Positions 7,428-14,173 of a stretch of DNA of 19,420 bases are shown here, piece after piece. The notes beneath the pieces are model-generated. The model had not been told where the DNA came from and made no database searches. It worked only from the letters and a program-made list of their open reading frames with translations. The DNA comes from DASZUC01 sp035547775 (lineage in GTDB: Bacteria > Patescibacteriota > Saccharimonadia > Saccharimonadales > UBA4665). The DNA is taken from NCBI GenBank assembly GCA_035547775.1, contig DASZUC010000045.1, positions 1-19,420 on the forward strand. The letters run 5' to 3'. The stretch's first letter is position 1. Every line of letters starts with the position of its first letter. Both the position numbers and the translations under genes were made by a program.

Positions 7428-8283
7428 GTCCGTCCCTGATCTTTCCTCCTAAGGTACGGAGTTCCTGCAGGGCTTTTCGAGCTAGTTTCGGGTCCGGCAG
7501 CTTACCCATACCATGCCAGTTAAAGTCACTCTCCATAAAATCAACGCCCTTGCCAGGAATGGTGTGCGCAATAATCATGACTGGTTTGTCCTCAATAGCT
7601 TTGGCCATGGCACAGGCATCAATGACGGCTTCGATATTATTTCCGTCGATTTCGGTCACATACCAGCCAAACGCTTCCCACTTGGCACGCAAATCTTCGA
7701 GTGGCATCACCGATTCAGTTGGACCATCAATTTGAATATTGTTACGATCGGTAATAGCGATGATGTTGCTGAGTTTGTACTTACCGGCCAGCATGGCGGC
7801 TTCCCACACATTGCCTTCATCTTGCTCGCCATCACCGAGCATAACGTAAATCCAGCGGTTTTTAGTTTTATCCATACGCATAGCCAGACTCATGCCACAG
7901 GCTTGGCTGAGGCCGCTACCAAGTGGTCCACTAGTGTTTTCGAGGCCTGGCAACTTAGTACGCTCTGGGTGACCCTGCAAGCGCGAGCCCAGTTGACGCA
8001 GGGTCATTAATTCTTTGCGATCAAAGTAGCCAGCATGGGCCATAGTCACATAACGTACCGGCACACAGTGGCCATTGCTTTGCAGCAAAATATCGCGCTC
8101 GGCCCAATCTGGTTTTTTGGGATCGTGTTTCATAACGTCGAAGTAGAGTGCGGTAAAAATATCAGCTTCGCCAAGCGGTCCGCCAACATGACCGCTACCG
8201 GCATGCTCCAGCATCCGAATGATATCTTCACGGATATCATTGGCAATCGACTCTAGTCGTTCCAGAGGTAATTTCTGAGCCAT
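7420..8283 (-). CDS. tktA: Transketolase, N-terminal (TPP-binding) subunit
   Basis: A 287-residue protein corresponding to the pyrophosphate-binding domain of transketolase. Seen are 'HAGSGHVGGPLG' (about 28-39), the 'GLENTSGPLGSGLSQACGMSLA' segment, and the thiamine diphosphate motif 'GDGEQDEGNVWEA', with the downstream N that together with the Asp binds Mg2+ (TPP motif GDG-x(n)-N). 'HTIPGKGVDFMES' is the usual end of this half. It lacks the C-terminal two domains, which are encoded by a separate gene two positions downstream. The ATG at 8283 is preferred to an upstream one at 8310 because the latter lies upstream of the perfect -10 box and would not be transcribed; family members also start near this point. 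Confidence 0.92.
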   Translation of the reverse strand: MAQKLPLERLESIANDIREDIIRMLEHAGSGHVGGPLGEADIFTALYFDVMKHDPKKPDWAERDILLQSNGHCVPVRYVTMAHAGYFDRKELMTLRQLGSRLQGHPERTKLPGLENTSGPLGSGLSQACGMSLAMRMDKTKNRWIYVMLGDGEQDEGNVWEAAMLAGKYKLSNIIAITDRNNIQIDGPTESVMPLEDLRAKWEAFGWYVTEIDGNNIEAVIDACAMAKAIEDKPVMIIAHTIPGKGVDFMESDFNWHGMGKLPDPKLARKALQELRTLGGKIRDGHE

Positions 8284-8293
8284 TCTGCTTGTG

Positions 8294-8328
8294 ATTATAC
8301 CACGCTGCATCTGTAGACAAACCTACAG
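8294..8328 (-). promoter_or_regulatory. Transketolase operon promoter with an operator-like palindrome
   Basis: On the minus strand a perfect TATAAT (8299-8294) lies ten bases before the ATG of the N-half. At a 17-base spacing the -35 position (8322-8317) reads GTTTGT. This is exactly the spacer of a dyad, CTGTAG (8311-8316) and CTACAG (8323-8328). The arms flank the -35 hexamer on both sides, as a repressor operator would. The message would have a leader of only a few bases. Confidence 0.6.
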
Positions 8329-8392
8329 CAATAACACCTTAGACAGATTTTCGCAATTTTCCTAACAGAGGTACGTGTTGATTTATTTACAT

Positions 8393-8443
8393 TTGGTGAT
8401 TTAGCAATCTCTTTTATGCTGCCCCCGTCACTAATACAAGGAG
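8393..8443 (+). promoter_or_regulatory. Promoter and ribosome site of the divergent plus-strand operon
   Basis: TTGGTG (8393-8398) and TATGCT (8415-8420) are separated by 16 bases and could form a sigma-70-type promoter. AAGGAG (8438-8443) lies five bases before the ATG at 8449 and fixes this start over an earlier in-frame ATG at 8416, which overlaps the -10 box. Confidence 0.5.
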
Positions 8444-8448
8444 TCGTT

Positions 8449-8670
8449 ATGGAACACCAGCCCAAACCTGAAATAAATGCTATGGTACAAAGCTTTGCGT
8501 TGCAAGTAGGCCAAGCAATGATCGAACGTTATGTACGCGAGCAAAATCAACGTCTAGCCGTTGAGCGAGCCCGTGAGCTTTTGGCTATGGATATGGGTGA
8601 CGCGATGCAACTTGGATTATTGGACGAGCTCGAGAAGTTTATAGCTTTTAACCAACCCCTAGAGGATTAA
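8449..8670 (+). CDS. Small helical protein of unknown function
   Basis: A 73-residue soluble protein with a strong AAGGAG ribosome site. It seems to be two or three amphipathic helices, with a charged central segment ('RYVREQNQRLAVERARELLA') that could be a short coiled coil, and an acidic tail. No family is recognised. It opens a three-gene plus-strand operon, 13 bases before the next gene. Its synthesis from a dedicated promoter and good ribosome site argue that it is real. Confidence 0.6.
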   Translation: MEHQPKPEINAMVQSFALQVGQAMIERYVREQNQRLAVERARELLAMDMGDAMQLGLLDELEKFIAFNQPLED

Positions 8671-8683
8671 AGGAGTAGTCATT

Positions 8684-9325
8684 ATGGAAACAGTAACTGT
8701 ACCTTACGAATTTCATGTTACAGTTGAGGCTGGCCAAACACCGGTCGACAGGTTTCGCGAGCTGTGCCAAGAACTTGGCGCCAAGGCTATTGTGCTTGAT
8801 CTAGGCGTCAACTCCGGCCGCAAACTTGAAGATTACATGACGTCGTCACGCGGCATGTTGCCCAGTGACCAAGCTGCTTTTGACGAAGTCGAACGAATTG
8901 CCGTTGGTCTGGCCGAACATGGCTGCCACGTCATTCGCAAGAAAATTGAAACGGCTCCATGGCATCCGGCCGCACCACAAGATGATGCCACACCGATGCC
9001 CGCCGGCAGCTACTTCGAAGCTCATCTCGCAACCCGAGTTGATGAGCAGAAAGTTAGCGATTTACGCGACTTTGTACTGGCCCACACCACCGAAACACCT
9101 TTGCATCTGTCGCGTAATGCTTTTAAGCAAGCAGTCGATGGCGAACTCGTTATGATGGCCACCTTGCGGCATTACGAAGGTGGTTACCCCACCTTTCGGG
9201 CTGCCGTTGAGCAAGCCATCGATGTGCTGGCTAGTGGCGGTTACGAACTCGAAAAAACACCAATTACGGAATTTGCGTTGTATGATACTAACGTACATCA
9301 AGATGATGCTTGGATGAAACGCTAA
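8684..9325 (+). CDS. Conserved-type protein with an internal domain duplication, function unknown
   Basis: A 213-residue soluble protein preceded by AAAGGAG. It reads as two similar halves. Half 1 starts 'YEFHVTVEAGQTPVDRFRELCQELGAKAIVLDLG' and ends 'FDEVERIAVGLAEHGCHVIRKKIETAPW'; half 2 starts 'SYFEAHLATRVDEQKVSDLRDFVLAHTTETPLHLS' and ends 'FRAAVEQAIDVLASGGYELEKTPITEF'. Each has a strand, a helix with Arg/Leu, a strand, a helix and a final strand, in the manner of ferredoxin-like (beta-alpha-beta) folds. No catalytic motif stands out. I do not recognise a named family, although similar proteins seem familiar from other bacterial phyla. Its stop codon overlaps the start of the Ham1-type NTPase (TAATG), so the two are translationally coupled, and a link to nucleotide or phosphate metabolism is possible. 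Confidence 0.65.
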   Translation: METVTVPYEFHVTVEAGQTPVDRFRELCQELGAKAIVLDLGVNSGRKLEDYMTSSRGMLPSDQAAFDEVERIAVGLAEHGCHVIRKKIETAPWHPAAPQDDATPMPAGSYFEAHLATRVDEQKVSDLRDFVLAHTTETPLHLSRNAFKQAVDGELVMMATLRHYEGGYPTFRAAVEQAIDVLASGGYELEKTPITEFALYDTNVHQDDAWMKR

Positions 9326-9879
9326 TGCAACCAATTTACTTTGTCACCGGTAACGATCACAAATTTGCCGAAGCGCACAATCTGCTGCCGCAGCTGGAAC
9401 GAGTCAACTTTGATCTGCCAGAAGAACAATCCTTAGACCCGCAAGTGGTCATCGCCAAGAAGTTAGAAGTAGCTCGTACACAGCAAGACGGCCCTTTGGT
9501 GGTCGAAGACACCTCGCTGTACCTGGAAGGTCTCAATGGCTTTCCTGGCCCGCTGATTAAGTGGATGCTGTATGCCGTCGGCAATCAAGGCATTTACGAT
9601 CTTACCCAAAAAATTCACAGTCGGGCCGCCAGCGCCAAAACTGTCATCGGCTACGACGACGGTCTGGGTAATGTGCAGTTTTTTGAAGGCAGTATTGACG
9701 GTCAAATTGTCGCCCCCAATGGCATCGACGGCTTTGGTTGGGATGAGATTTTCCAACCCAATGGCCTCAACGAAACCTTTGCTGAAATGGGCGACGATTA
9801 CAAACCAGAATTCAGCATGCGCACTGAAGCTTTCACTAAGTTACGCGACTATTTGGCAAGTTCGTCGACGAGTAATTGA
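9325..9879 (+). CDS. Ham1/RdgB-type non-canonical purine NTP pyrophosphatase
   Basis: A 184-residue protein of the Ham1/ITPase family, which hydrolyses ITP, dITP and XTP to the monophosphate and pyrophosphate and keeps deaminated bases out of nucleic acids. Landmarks: 'YFVTGNDHKFAEA' (the SGNxxK substrate loop in variant form), 'LVVEDTSLYLEGLNGFPGPLIKWML' (the metal-binding acidic ED/TS and FPG loop, in the form seen in the eukaryotic ITPA-like branch with 'GPLIKW'), and 'FGWDEIFQP'. The ATG at 9325 is chosen because it overlaps the upstream stop codon in TAATG; an upstream TTG at 9310 would also be in frame. The last 31 bases overlap the end of the oppositely oriented epimerase gene. Confidence 0.88.
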   Translation: MQPIYFVTGNDHKFAEAHNLLPQLERVNFDLPEEQSLDPQVVIAKKLEVARTQQDGPLVVEDTSLYLEGLNGFPGPLIKWMLYAVGNQGIYDLTQKIHSRAASAKTVIGYDDGLGNVQFFEGSIDGQIVAPNGIDGFGWDEIFQPNGLNETFAEMGDDYKPEFSMRTEAFTKLRDYLASSSTSN

Positions 9880-10484
9880 TACTGTATAGCAGGATCAGCC
9901 GCGCTTTGAATAAAGCCACCGACATTTAGCACATCGACCCCGGCCTCAACTAGGGCGTTGATATTGTCAGCATTCACACCGCCGTCCCAGCCAATTTCCG
10001 CCTCAGGGTGGTGCTCGCGAACCGCTCGAACCTTGCCGAGCAGAGCTAGGTCAGCCTTACTCCCACCCTGGCGACCCAAATTGCCGCTAAAAATCAGCAC
10101 GTGGTCGAACGAATGCATGACTTGCAGAGCGTGCTCGACGGGTGTGTTTTGCAGCAACGCCAGGCCGGCTTCAATGCCATGAGCGTGCAGCTGAGCCGCA
10201 AAATGCATATGATGCACATCAGCTTCGTTGTGAATGATGACCAGATGTGGTTTGAGCTCAATCAACCGCTCGAGGTAATCCATCGGTCGCTGATACATCA
10301 AATGAATATCATTAATCGTTTCGTGGGGCAGCCAAACCTGACTCAGATCTGGTGATATGGTCGGTGCGAATTCGCCGTCCATCAGATCAATATGTAGACG
10401 CTGGGTAAACGGCGTCACTCGCTCAATCTGCGCCCGGTACTGGTGCGGATCGTTAGCGGTTATCGTCGGGCAAATCACTGCCAT
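9849..10484 (-). CDS. rpe: Divergent ribulose-phosphate 3-epimerase
   Basis: A 211-residue TIM-barrel protein of the ribulose-phosphate epimerase family, which interconverts ribulose 5-phosphate and xylulose 5-phosphate. 'RLHIDLMDGEFAP' carries the metal-ligand His and catalytic Asp; 'LVIIHNEA' is the usual His strand; 'GWDGGVNADNI' carries the second catalytic Asp and 'VGGFI' the phosphate loop. Two regions differ from the textbook enzyme: the N-terminus is 'ICPTITA' in place of the usual 'ILSADF', and the family's 'M-x-V-x-PGFGGQ' loop is replaced by 'IFSGNLGRQGGSK'. The catalytic Asp pair is kept, so it is probably active. It follows rpiB by seven bases as the last gene of the gapdh-rpiB-rpe operon. 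Confidence 0.88.
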   Translation of the reverse strand: MAVICPTITANDPHQYRAQIERVTPFTQRLHIDLMDGEFAPTISPDLSQVWLPHETINDIHLMYQRPMDYLERLIELKPHLVIIHNEADVHHMHFAAQLHAHGIEAGLALLQNTPVEHALQVMHSFDHVLIFSGNLGRQGGSKADLALLGKVRAVREHHPEAEIGWDGGVNADNINALVEAGVDVLNVGGFIQSAADPAIQYQLLVDELAK

Positions 10485-10491
10485 AGGCGCA

Positions 10492-10941
10492 TTATGGAAC
10501 TAATTGATCAAGTTGCTGGATGCGACGAGTAAAACGTGGGGCGCCGGCAAATGGCGTGGCCAGCCAGACGTTGACGATTTCTTCAACCTCTTCAATCGAC
10601 AGATAGCGAGCCGCCAAACACAGAATATTGCTGTCGTCATCATTGCGGGCCGCTCGGGCTTCATTGGCATTCCAACAAAGTGCAGCGCGAATACCACGAA
10701 AGCGATTGGCCGCCATGCACATGCCCTGGCCGCTGCCACAGATCAAAATGCCTTTGGCTTCTGGTTCACCGCTGCCCTTCATGGCAATGACGACTTTGCT
10801 GGCAAATTGCGGGTAGTCATCGTTTGGATCAATGTTTTGATCGCCTTCATCAACTACTTCATGGCCAAAACTTTGCAACAACGTGGTGAGCTGTTGCTTG
10901 TATTCCATGCCGTTATGGTCGGCGCCAATGAAGATTTTCAT
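10492..10941 (-). CDS. rpiB: Ribose 5-phosphate isomerase B family protein
   Basis: A 149-residue protein of the RpiB/LacA/LacB family. It starts 'MKIFIGADHNGMEYKQQL', with the conserved Asp-His of the phosphate site, and contains 'GILICGSGQGMCMAANRFRGIRAALC', which holds the active-site Cys base (ICGSGxG) and the phosphate loop; 'NDDDSNILCLAARYL' follows as in the family. RpiB interconverts ribose 5-phosphate and ribulose 5-phosphate; LacAB act on galactose 6-phosphate instead. The company of transketolase and epimerase favours the pentose function. It starts four bases after the GAPDH stop codon, so it is coupled. Confidence 0.93.
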   Translation of the reverse strand: MKIFIGADHNGMEYKQQLTTLLQSFGHEVVDEGDQNIDPNDDYPQFASKVVIAMKGSGEPEAKGILICGSGQGMCMAANRFRGIRAALCWNANEARAARNDDDSNILCLAARYLSIEEVEEIVNVWLATPFAGAPRFTRRIQQLDQLVP

Positions 10942-10945
10942 GAGT

Positions 10946-11983
10946 TTACTCGTGCTTGTGATCGGGTTGCGCTTTGTGGAGAGCTCGGCCGGTATCGGCT
11001 ACAACTTCAACGAGGCGGTTCGAATAGCCCCATTCATTGTCATACCAAACCATCACTTTAGCTAAGTTGCCGCCTACCACTTTCGTCAGCAGCAAATCAA
11101 CAGTGCCGGAGTGGCTGTTGCCAATGTAATCACTACTCACCAGTGGCTCTTCGCTAACCGCCAAAATACCTTGGTAATACGGTTCCTTGGCCGCCTTTTT
11201 GAAAGCGTTATTGATGTCATCGACCGATACAGAACGCTTCAATAACGCAGTCACGTCGCTAATCGAGACCACTGGGGTGGGAACGCGAATACTCAAGCCG
11301 TCAAATTTGTCTTTGAGCTGTGGCAGCGTTAGGGTGACGGCAATCGCGGCGCCAGTAGTGGTGGGCACGATATTCTCGGCAGCATTGCGCCCTTCACGTA
11401 AGTCTTTGTTCGGTGCATCTTGCAGAGCTTGGCTCGCGGTGTAACTGTGGACAGTGGTCAGTAGTGATTTTTCAACGCCAAACTCAGCGTCCAGTACGGC
11501 CATAACTGCTCCTAGCGAGTTGGTAGTACAGCTGGCATTACTGATGACTTCAGTGGCACCTTCGAGCTTGTCGTCGTTCGCACCCAAAACGATGGTATCG
11601 ACGCCGTCGCTCTTGGTCGGGCCAGAAATAACCACTCGCTTGGCGCCAGCTTTGATATGCAAAGAGGCATCTTCAACTTTCGTAAAACGACCAGTTGATT
11701 CAATCACCACGTCAACATTGTGATCGCCCCAAGGCAAGGCTGCCGGATCTTTTTCGGCAGTTACAATCACTTTGTGGCCATCAACAATTATGTGCTGCTC
11801 GTCGAAGCTAACTTCACGGTCATAAGTGCCGTAATTACTGTCGTGCTTGAGCAAATATGCCAACGTTTTGGTGTCGGTCAAATCGTTGATCGCCACCACT
11901 TCGCAGTCGCTGCGTGCAAAGGTAATTTTAAAAGCATTGCGGCCGATGCGGCCAAAGCCATTAATTGCCACCCGAGTTTTCAT
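10946..11983 (-). CDS. gap: Glyceraldehyde-3-phosphate dehydrogenase
   Basis: A 345-residue enzyme of the classical tetrameric type, oxidising glyceraldehyde 3-phosphate to 1,3-bisphosphoglycerate with NAD+. The N-terminal Rossmann loop 'AINGFGRIGRNAFK' is complete; 'VVAINDLTD' has the Asp that binds the adenosine ribose and points to NAD+ specificity. The catalytic Cys sits in 'SNASCTTNSLG', the activating His in 'TVHSYTASQ', and the 'WYDNEWGYSNRL' signature near the C-terminus is intact. AGGAG lies nine bases before the ATG. It is the first gene of the operon with rpiB and rpe, from a promoter at about 12010-12037. Length and motifs are standard. Confidence 0.97.
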   Translation of the reverse strand: MKTRVAINGFGRIGRNAFKITFARSDCEVVAINDLTDTKTLAYLLKHDSNYGTYDREVSFDEQHIIVDGHKVIVTAEKDPAALPWGDHNVDVVIESTGRFTKVEDASLHIKAGAKRVVISGPTKSDGVDTIVLGANDDKLEGATEVISNASCTTNSLGAVMAVLDAEFGVEKSLLTTVHSYTASQALQDAPNKDLREGRNAAENIVPTTTGAAIAVTLTLPQLKDKFDGLSIRVPTPVVSISDVTALLKRSVSVDDINNAFKKAAKEPYYQGILAVSEEPLVSSDYIGNSHSGTVDLLLTKVVGGNLAKVMVWYDNEWGYSNRLVEVVADTGRALHKAQPDHKHE

Positions 11984-12009
11984 ACTATTTGGCTCCTGTT
12001 TCTGTTTTT

Positions 12010-12041
12010 AGTTTAGCGCTTATGGCTTTATTGTAAAAGCC
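12010..12041 (-). promoter_or_regulatory. gap operon promoter; -35 box inside a hairpin
   Basis: On the minus strand TTTACA (12037-12032) and TAAACT (12015-12010) are 16 bases apart. The -35 box lies in the dyad GGCTTT(12024-12029)/AAAGCC(12036-12041). The hairpin could close the pyrophosphatase message or act as an operator; there is no T-tract after it on the minus strand. Confidence 0.5.
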
Positions 12042-12058
12042 GTGGCGCAAGAGTGCAA

Positions 12059-12589
12059 CTAGCCCTTGTATCGTTCGATGCATTGACCGATGATGGTTTT
12101 GGCTTCTTCGGCATCGCCCCAACCCAAAACTTTGGTGCTACCTGGTTTTTTGAGGTCTTTGTAGTGCGTAAAGTGATGCTCGATACGATTCTTCCAATCT
12201 TGGCCCAATTCATCAAGACTGTTTGGCCAACCGCTGTTATTGCGGTTGTCGACTGGTGCTACGACGATTTTATCGTCCACTTCGCCATCATCTTCAAACT
12301 TCAAGACACCCAAAACCTTCGCTTCCAGCCAAACACCAGTTTGCAGTGGTTCGTCATGACAGTAGATTAAGGTGTCGAGTTCGTCGCCATCTTCGTCGAG
12401 TGTTTGCGGAATAAAGCCGTAGTTAACGGGCTTCGTAAAGATAGTTGGCTCGACGCGATCCACTTTAAAAGCGGCGTGCTCGCGATCCCACTCAATTTTC
12501 ATAATCGAGCCTTGTGGGATCTCCACGACGGTGTTCACGACACCATTTTGGTAGTCGCCAGGGGTTAAAACTTGATTAAAATCAGGCAT
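12059..12589 (-). CDS. ppa: Family I inorganic pyrophosphatase
   Basis: A 176-residue soluble PPase that hydrolyses pyrophosphate to two phosphates and pulls biosynthetic reactions forward. The signature 'DEDGDELDTL' (the D-x-D-x-x-D metal-binding core) is complete, and 'VVEIPQGSIMKIEWDRE', 'PVNYGFIPQT' and 'VAPVDNRN' match the family. AGAGGA precedes the ATG. It has a promoter of its own in the 43-base gap it shares with the divergent GDPD gene. It is upstream of the gap operon in the same direction, with a dyad between the two. Confidence 0.96.
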   Translation of the reverse strand: MPDFNQVLTPGDYQNGVVNTVVEIPQGSIMKIEWDREHAAFKVDRVEPTIFTKPVNYGFIPQTLDEDGDELDTLIYCHDEPLQTGVWLEAKVLGVLKFEDDGEVDDKIVVAPVDNRNNSGWPNSLDELGQDWKNRIEHHFTHYKDLKKPGSTKVLGWGDAEEAKTIIGQCIERYKG

Positions 12590-12591
12590 GA

Positions 12592-12624
12592 TTGATCCTC
12601 TTAGTATCAGATGTATTGTACACT
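12592..12624. promoter_or_regulatory. Divergent promoter region of ppa and the GDPD gene
   Basis: The 43 bases between the two start codons must hold both promoters. For the plus strand, TTGATC (12592-12597) with TATTGT (12614-12619) at 16-base spacing, or TACACT (12619-12624) eight bases before the ATG, could serve. For the minus strand, GATACT lies upstream of the ppa ribosome site (AGAGGA). The elements overlap, so the two genes may compete for polymerase. Confidence 0.4.
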
Positions 12625-12632
12625 AACAGGGT

Positions 12633-13304
12633 ATGAAAATCATCGGTCACCGCGGCGCCAAAGGCTTAGCACCTGAAAACACGCTGGCCAGCTTCAAAAA
12701 AGCACTCGAACATCATGTGGACGAAATCGAGCTGGACGTCCGTGTAACACACGACGGCCATGTCATCCTCAGCCACGATTCCCATCTCGAAGATCAGAGT
12801 GGTACGCGACTTACAGTTCACGCCTCGACATACTCGGAGCTCAAAAAGCATAAACCAGATCTTGCGACCCTGGACGAAGCCATCACCGCTATCAACAAGC
12901 GTGTGCCGATCATGATCGAAGTCAAACCTGGCGTGCCTGTGGCGCCAGTAGCCGTCGTGGTCCGGGCGGCCCTCACTAGCGGTTGGCAGTCAGAAGATTT
13001 CTCATTCGTCTCATTTAGCTTTCCTGTTCTTAAACAGCTTCACCGTGAATTTCCGGGCATCAATATGGTAGTCGACGAAATGTGGTCCGGTGTGCGCGCT
13101 ACTTATCGGGCTCATCGCCTGCATACAAAGCGCATTAATTTGTACCGCAAAGTGGTCTGGAGCGGTTTTGTAGCCGGCCTGCATCACCGGGGCTACGAAC
13201 TCGCGGTCTTTCCTCTCAACGACATAGAAAAAGCCAGGCGGTGGCAAAAGCACGGCCTGGCTGGAGTGATCACGGATTATCCGGATCGTTTTGAGAAGTT
13301 TTAG
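12633..13304 (+). CDS. Glycerophosphodiester phosphodiesterase family protein
   Basis: A 223-residue TIM-barrel protein of the GDPD family, which hydrolyses glycerophosphodiesters to glycerol 3-phosphate and an alcohol. The catalytic landmarks are complete: 'HRGAKGLAPENTL' (general-acid His and Ca/Mg-binding Glu), 'EIELDVRVTHDG' (metal-binding Glu and Asp), 'VILSHD' (second catalytic His) and 'IMIEVKP'. There is no signal peptide or membrane helix, so it is cytosolic, probably recycling lipid head groups. It starts with the ATG at 12633, close behind the putative -10. It is convergent with the next gene, only three bases from its stop codon. The length is short but within the range of small GDPDs. 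Confidence 0.92.
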   Translation: MKIIGHRGAKGLAPENTLASFKKALEHHVDEIELDVRVTHDGHVILSHDSHLEDQSGTRLTVHASTYSELKKHKPDLATLDEAITAINKRVPIMIEVKPGVPVAPVAVVVRAALTSGWQSEDFSFVSFSFPVLKQLHREFPGINMVVDEMWSGVRATYRAHRLHTKRINLYRKVVWSGFVAGLHHRGYELAVFPLNDIEKARRWQKHGLAGVITDYPDRFEKF

Positions 13305-13307
13305 TCT

Positions 13308-14048
13308 TTAAAGACCGAGGTTTTTCAGGTTCAAATGCAAGCTAATGCTTGGAGTGCTAACACTTGGGGTGCTGATGCTCGGGGTGTTCAACACTGGGGT
13401 GCTGATTGAAGGCACGGTAATGCTTGGAACCTTAACACTAGGAACAGTCACAGTTGAGTTAGTTTTAGGGACGCTCACGCTGGGGACAGTGATGCTAGGG
13501 GTGCTGATTGAAGGCACGGTAATGCTTGGAACGTTCACGATACCGGTGTTGATAGCTGGGGTACTGATGCTTGGCAGGGTCAAACCTGGAATAGCAATGC
13601 CAGGCAGCGTAATTGGAGGAATCAAACCGCCAGTTAAACCACCGTCGTTGCCGCCGGTGTTGCCACCGTGGCCGCCAGTTTGACCGCCACCGTTATTACC
13701 GTTACCACCGTTGTGGCCGGTGTTACCGTGACCGCTGTTCTGACCACCACCTACGGTGCTGTTGCTACCGCTGAAGAAGGCAACCACGCCATCATCAGTG
13801 AGGCTCGTTTGCACACCTTTCGTGTGGCCGTTGGTTTGAGTTGAACCAGACTGGGCGACATTGTTGTCACCTGTTAGGCTAACGCCTGCGTACACAACCA
13901 ATAATAATACGGCGAGACCAATAATACTCTTTGAGAGTTTCGATGTTGGGCGAGCAATGTGTACCCGCTTAGTGGTGCTGTGAGCACCATTAATAACCTG
14001 TTTCGTAACTTTCGTGACCTGCTTTGTAGCACCTTGTAAAATCTTCAT
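13308..14048 (-). CDS. Single-pass membrane protein with a Gly/Asn/His linker and a Pro-Ser-Ile-Thr repeat domain
   Basis: A 246-residue protein with three parts: a basic cytosolic start (1-40, 'TKQVTKVTKQV...'), one transmembrane helix (about 41-58, IIGLAVLLLVVYAGVSL), then an external region. Residues about 95-140 are almost entirely Gly, Asn, His and Thr, a flexible linker. From about 145 to 240 the sequence is a run of five-residue-like units such as 'PSITV', 'PSIST', 'PSVST' with Pro and small residues in phase (e.g. LPGI/LPSIST/VPSITV). The C-terminal tail is 'LHLNLKNLGL'. A Pro-Ser/Thr repeat rod on a linker suggests a cell-surface stalk or adhesin. There is no LPxTG motif after the repeats. 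The same region on the plus strand is only a mirror reading of the repeats. Two 35-base identical stretches are seen within the coding region. Confidence 0.65.
   Translation of the reverse strand: MKILQGATKQVTKVTKQVINGAHSTTKRVHIARPTSKLSKSIIGLAVLLLVVYAGVSLTGDNNVAQSGSTQTNGHTKGVQTSLTDDGVVAFFSGSNSTVGGGQNSGHGNTGHNGGNGNNGGGQTGGHGGNTGGNDGGLTGGLIPPITLPGIAIPGLTLPSISTPAINTGIVNVPSITVPSISTPSITVPSVSVPKTNSTVTVPSVKVPSITVPSISTPVLNTPSISTPSVSTPSISLHLNLKNLGL
13396..13532 (-). repeat. 35-base perfect direct repeat in the repeat-protein gene
   Basis: Positions 13396-13430 and 13498-13532 are identical (35 bases) and are 102 bases (34 codons) apart, so they are in frame. They lie in the Pro-Ser-rich coding region, and indicate a recent internal duplication or conversion. 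Such repeats can change the length of the rod by slippage or recombination. Confidence 0.85.
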
Positions 14049-14160
14049 GGACGCTATTTTAGCATATTAGTGTTATCTACGCAATATAATTTTATTATAA
14101 TTCTTATGCTGCACTGTTGTCCCGCTGCCGATACTGCTGCCCCCTCCCTACTATATCTTG

Positions 14161-14173
14161 TATACTAAGGGGT
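14161..14173 (+). promoter_or_regulatory. -10 box of the flavin reductase gene, probably leaderless
   Basis: TATACT (14161-14166) ends seven bases before the ATG at 14174, so the transcript should begin at or next to the start codon. The -35 position is poor (TGCCCC). AAGGGG (14167-14172) is too close to the ATG to be a working ribosome site. Confidence 0.5.

Noticed and set aside
13304..13315. Perfect palindrome GTCTTTAAAGAC at the GDPD/repeat-protein junction
   Set aside because: It has no loop and no T-tract beyond the stem, and it lies within the overlapping gene ends, so it is not convincing as a terminator.
13345..13683. Plus-strand open frame of 112 residues with repeated 'LGVLTLGV' pattern
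   Set aside because: It is the mirror reading of the Pro-Ser repeat gene on the minus strand. It has no ribosome site, and the minus-strand product has a clear anchor, linker and repeat architecture.
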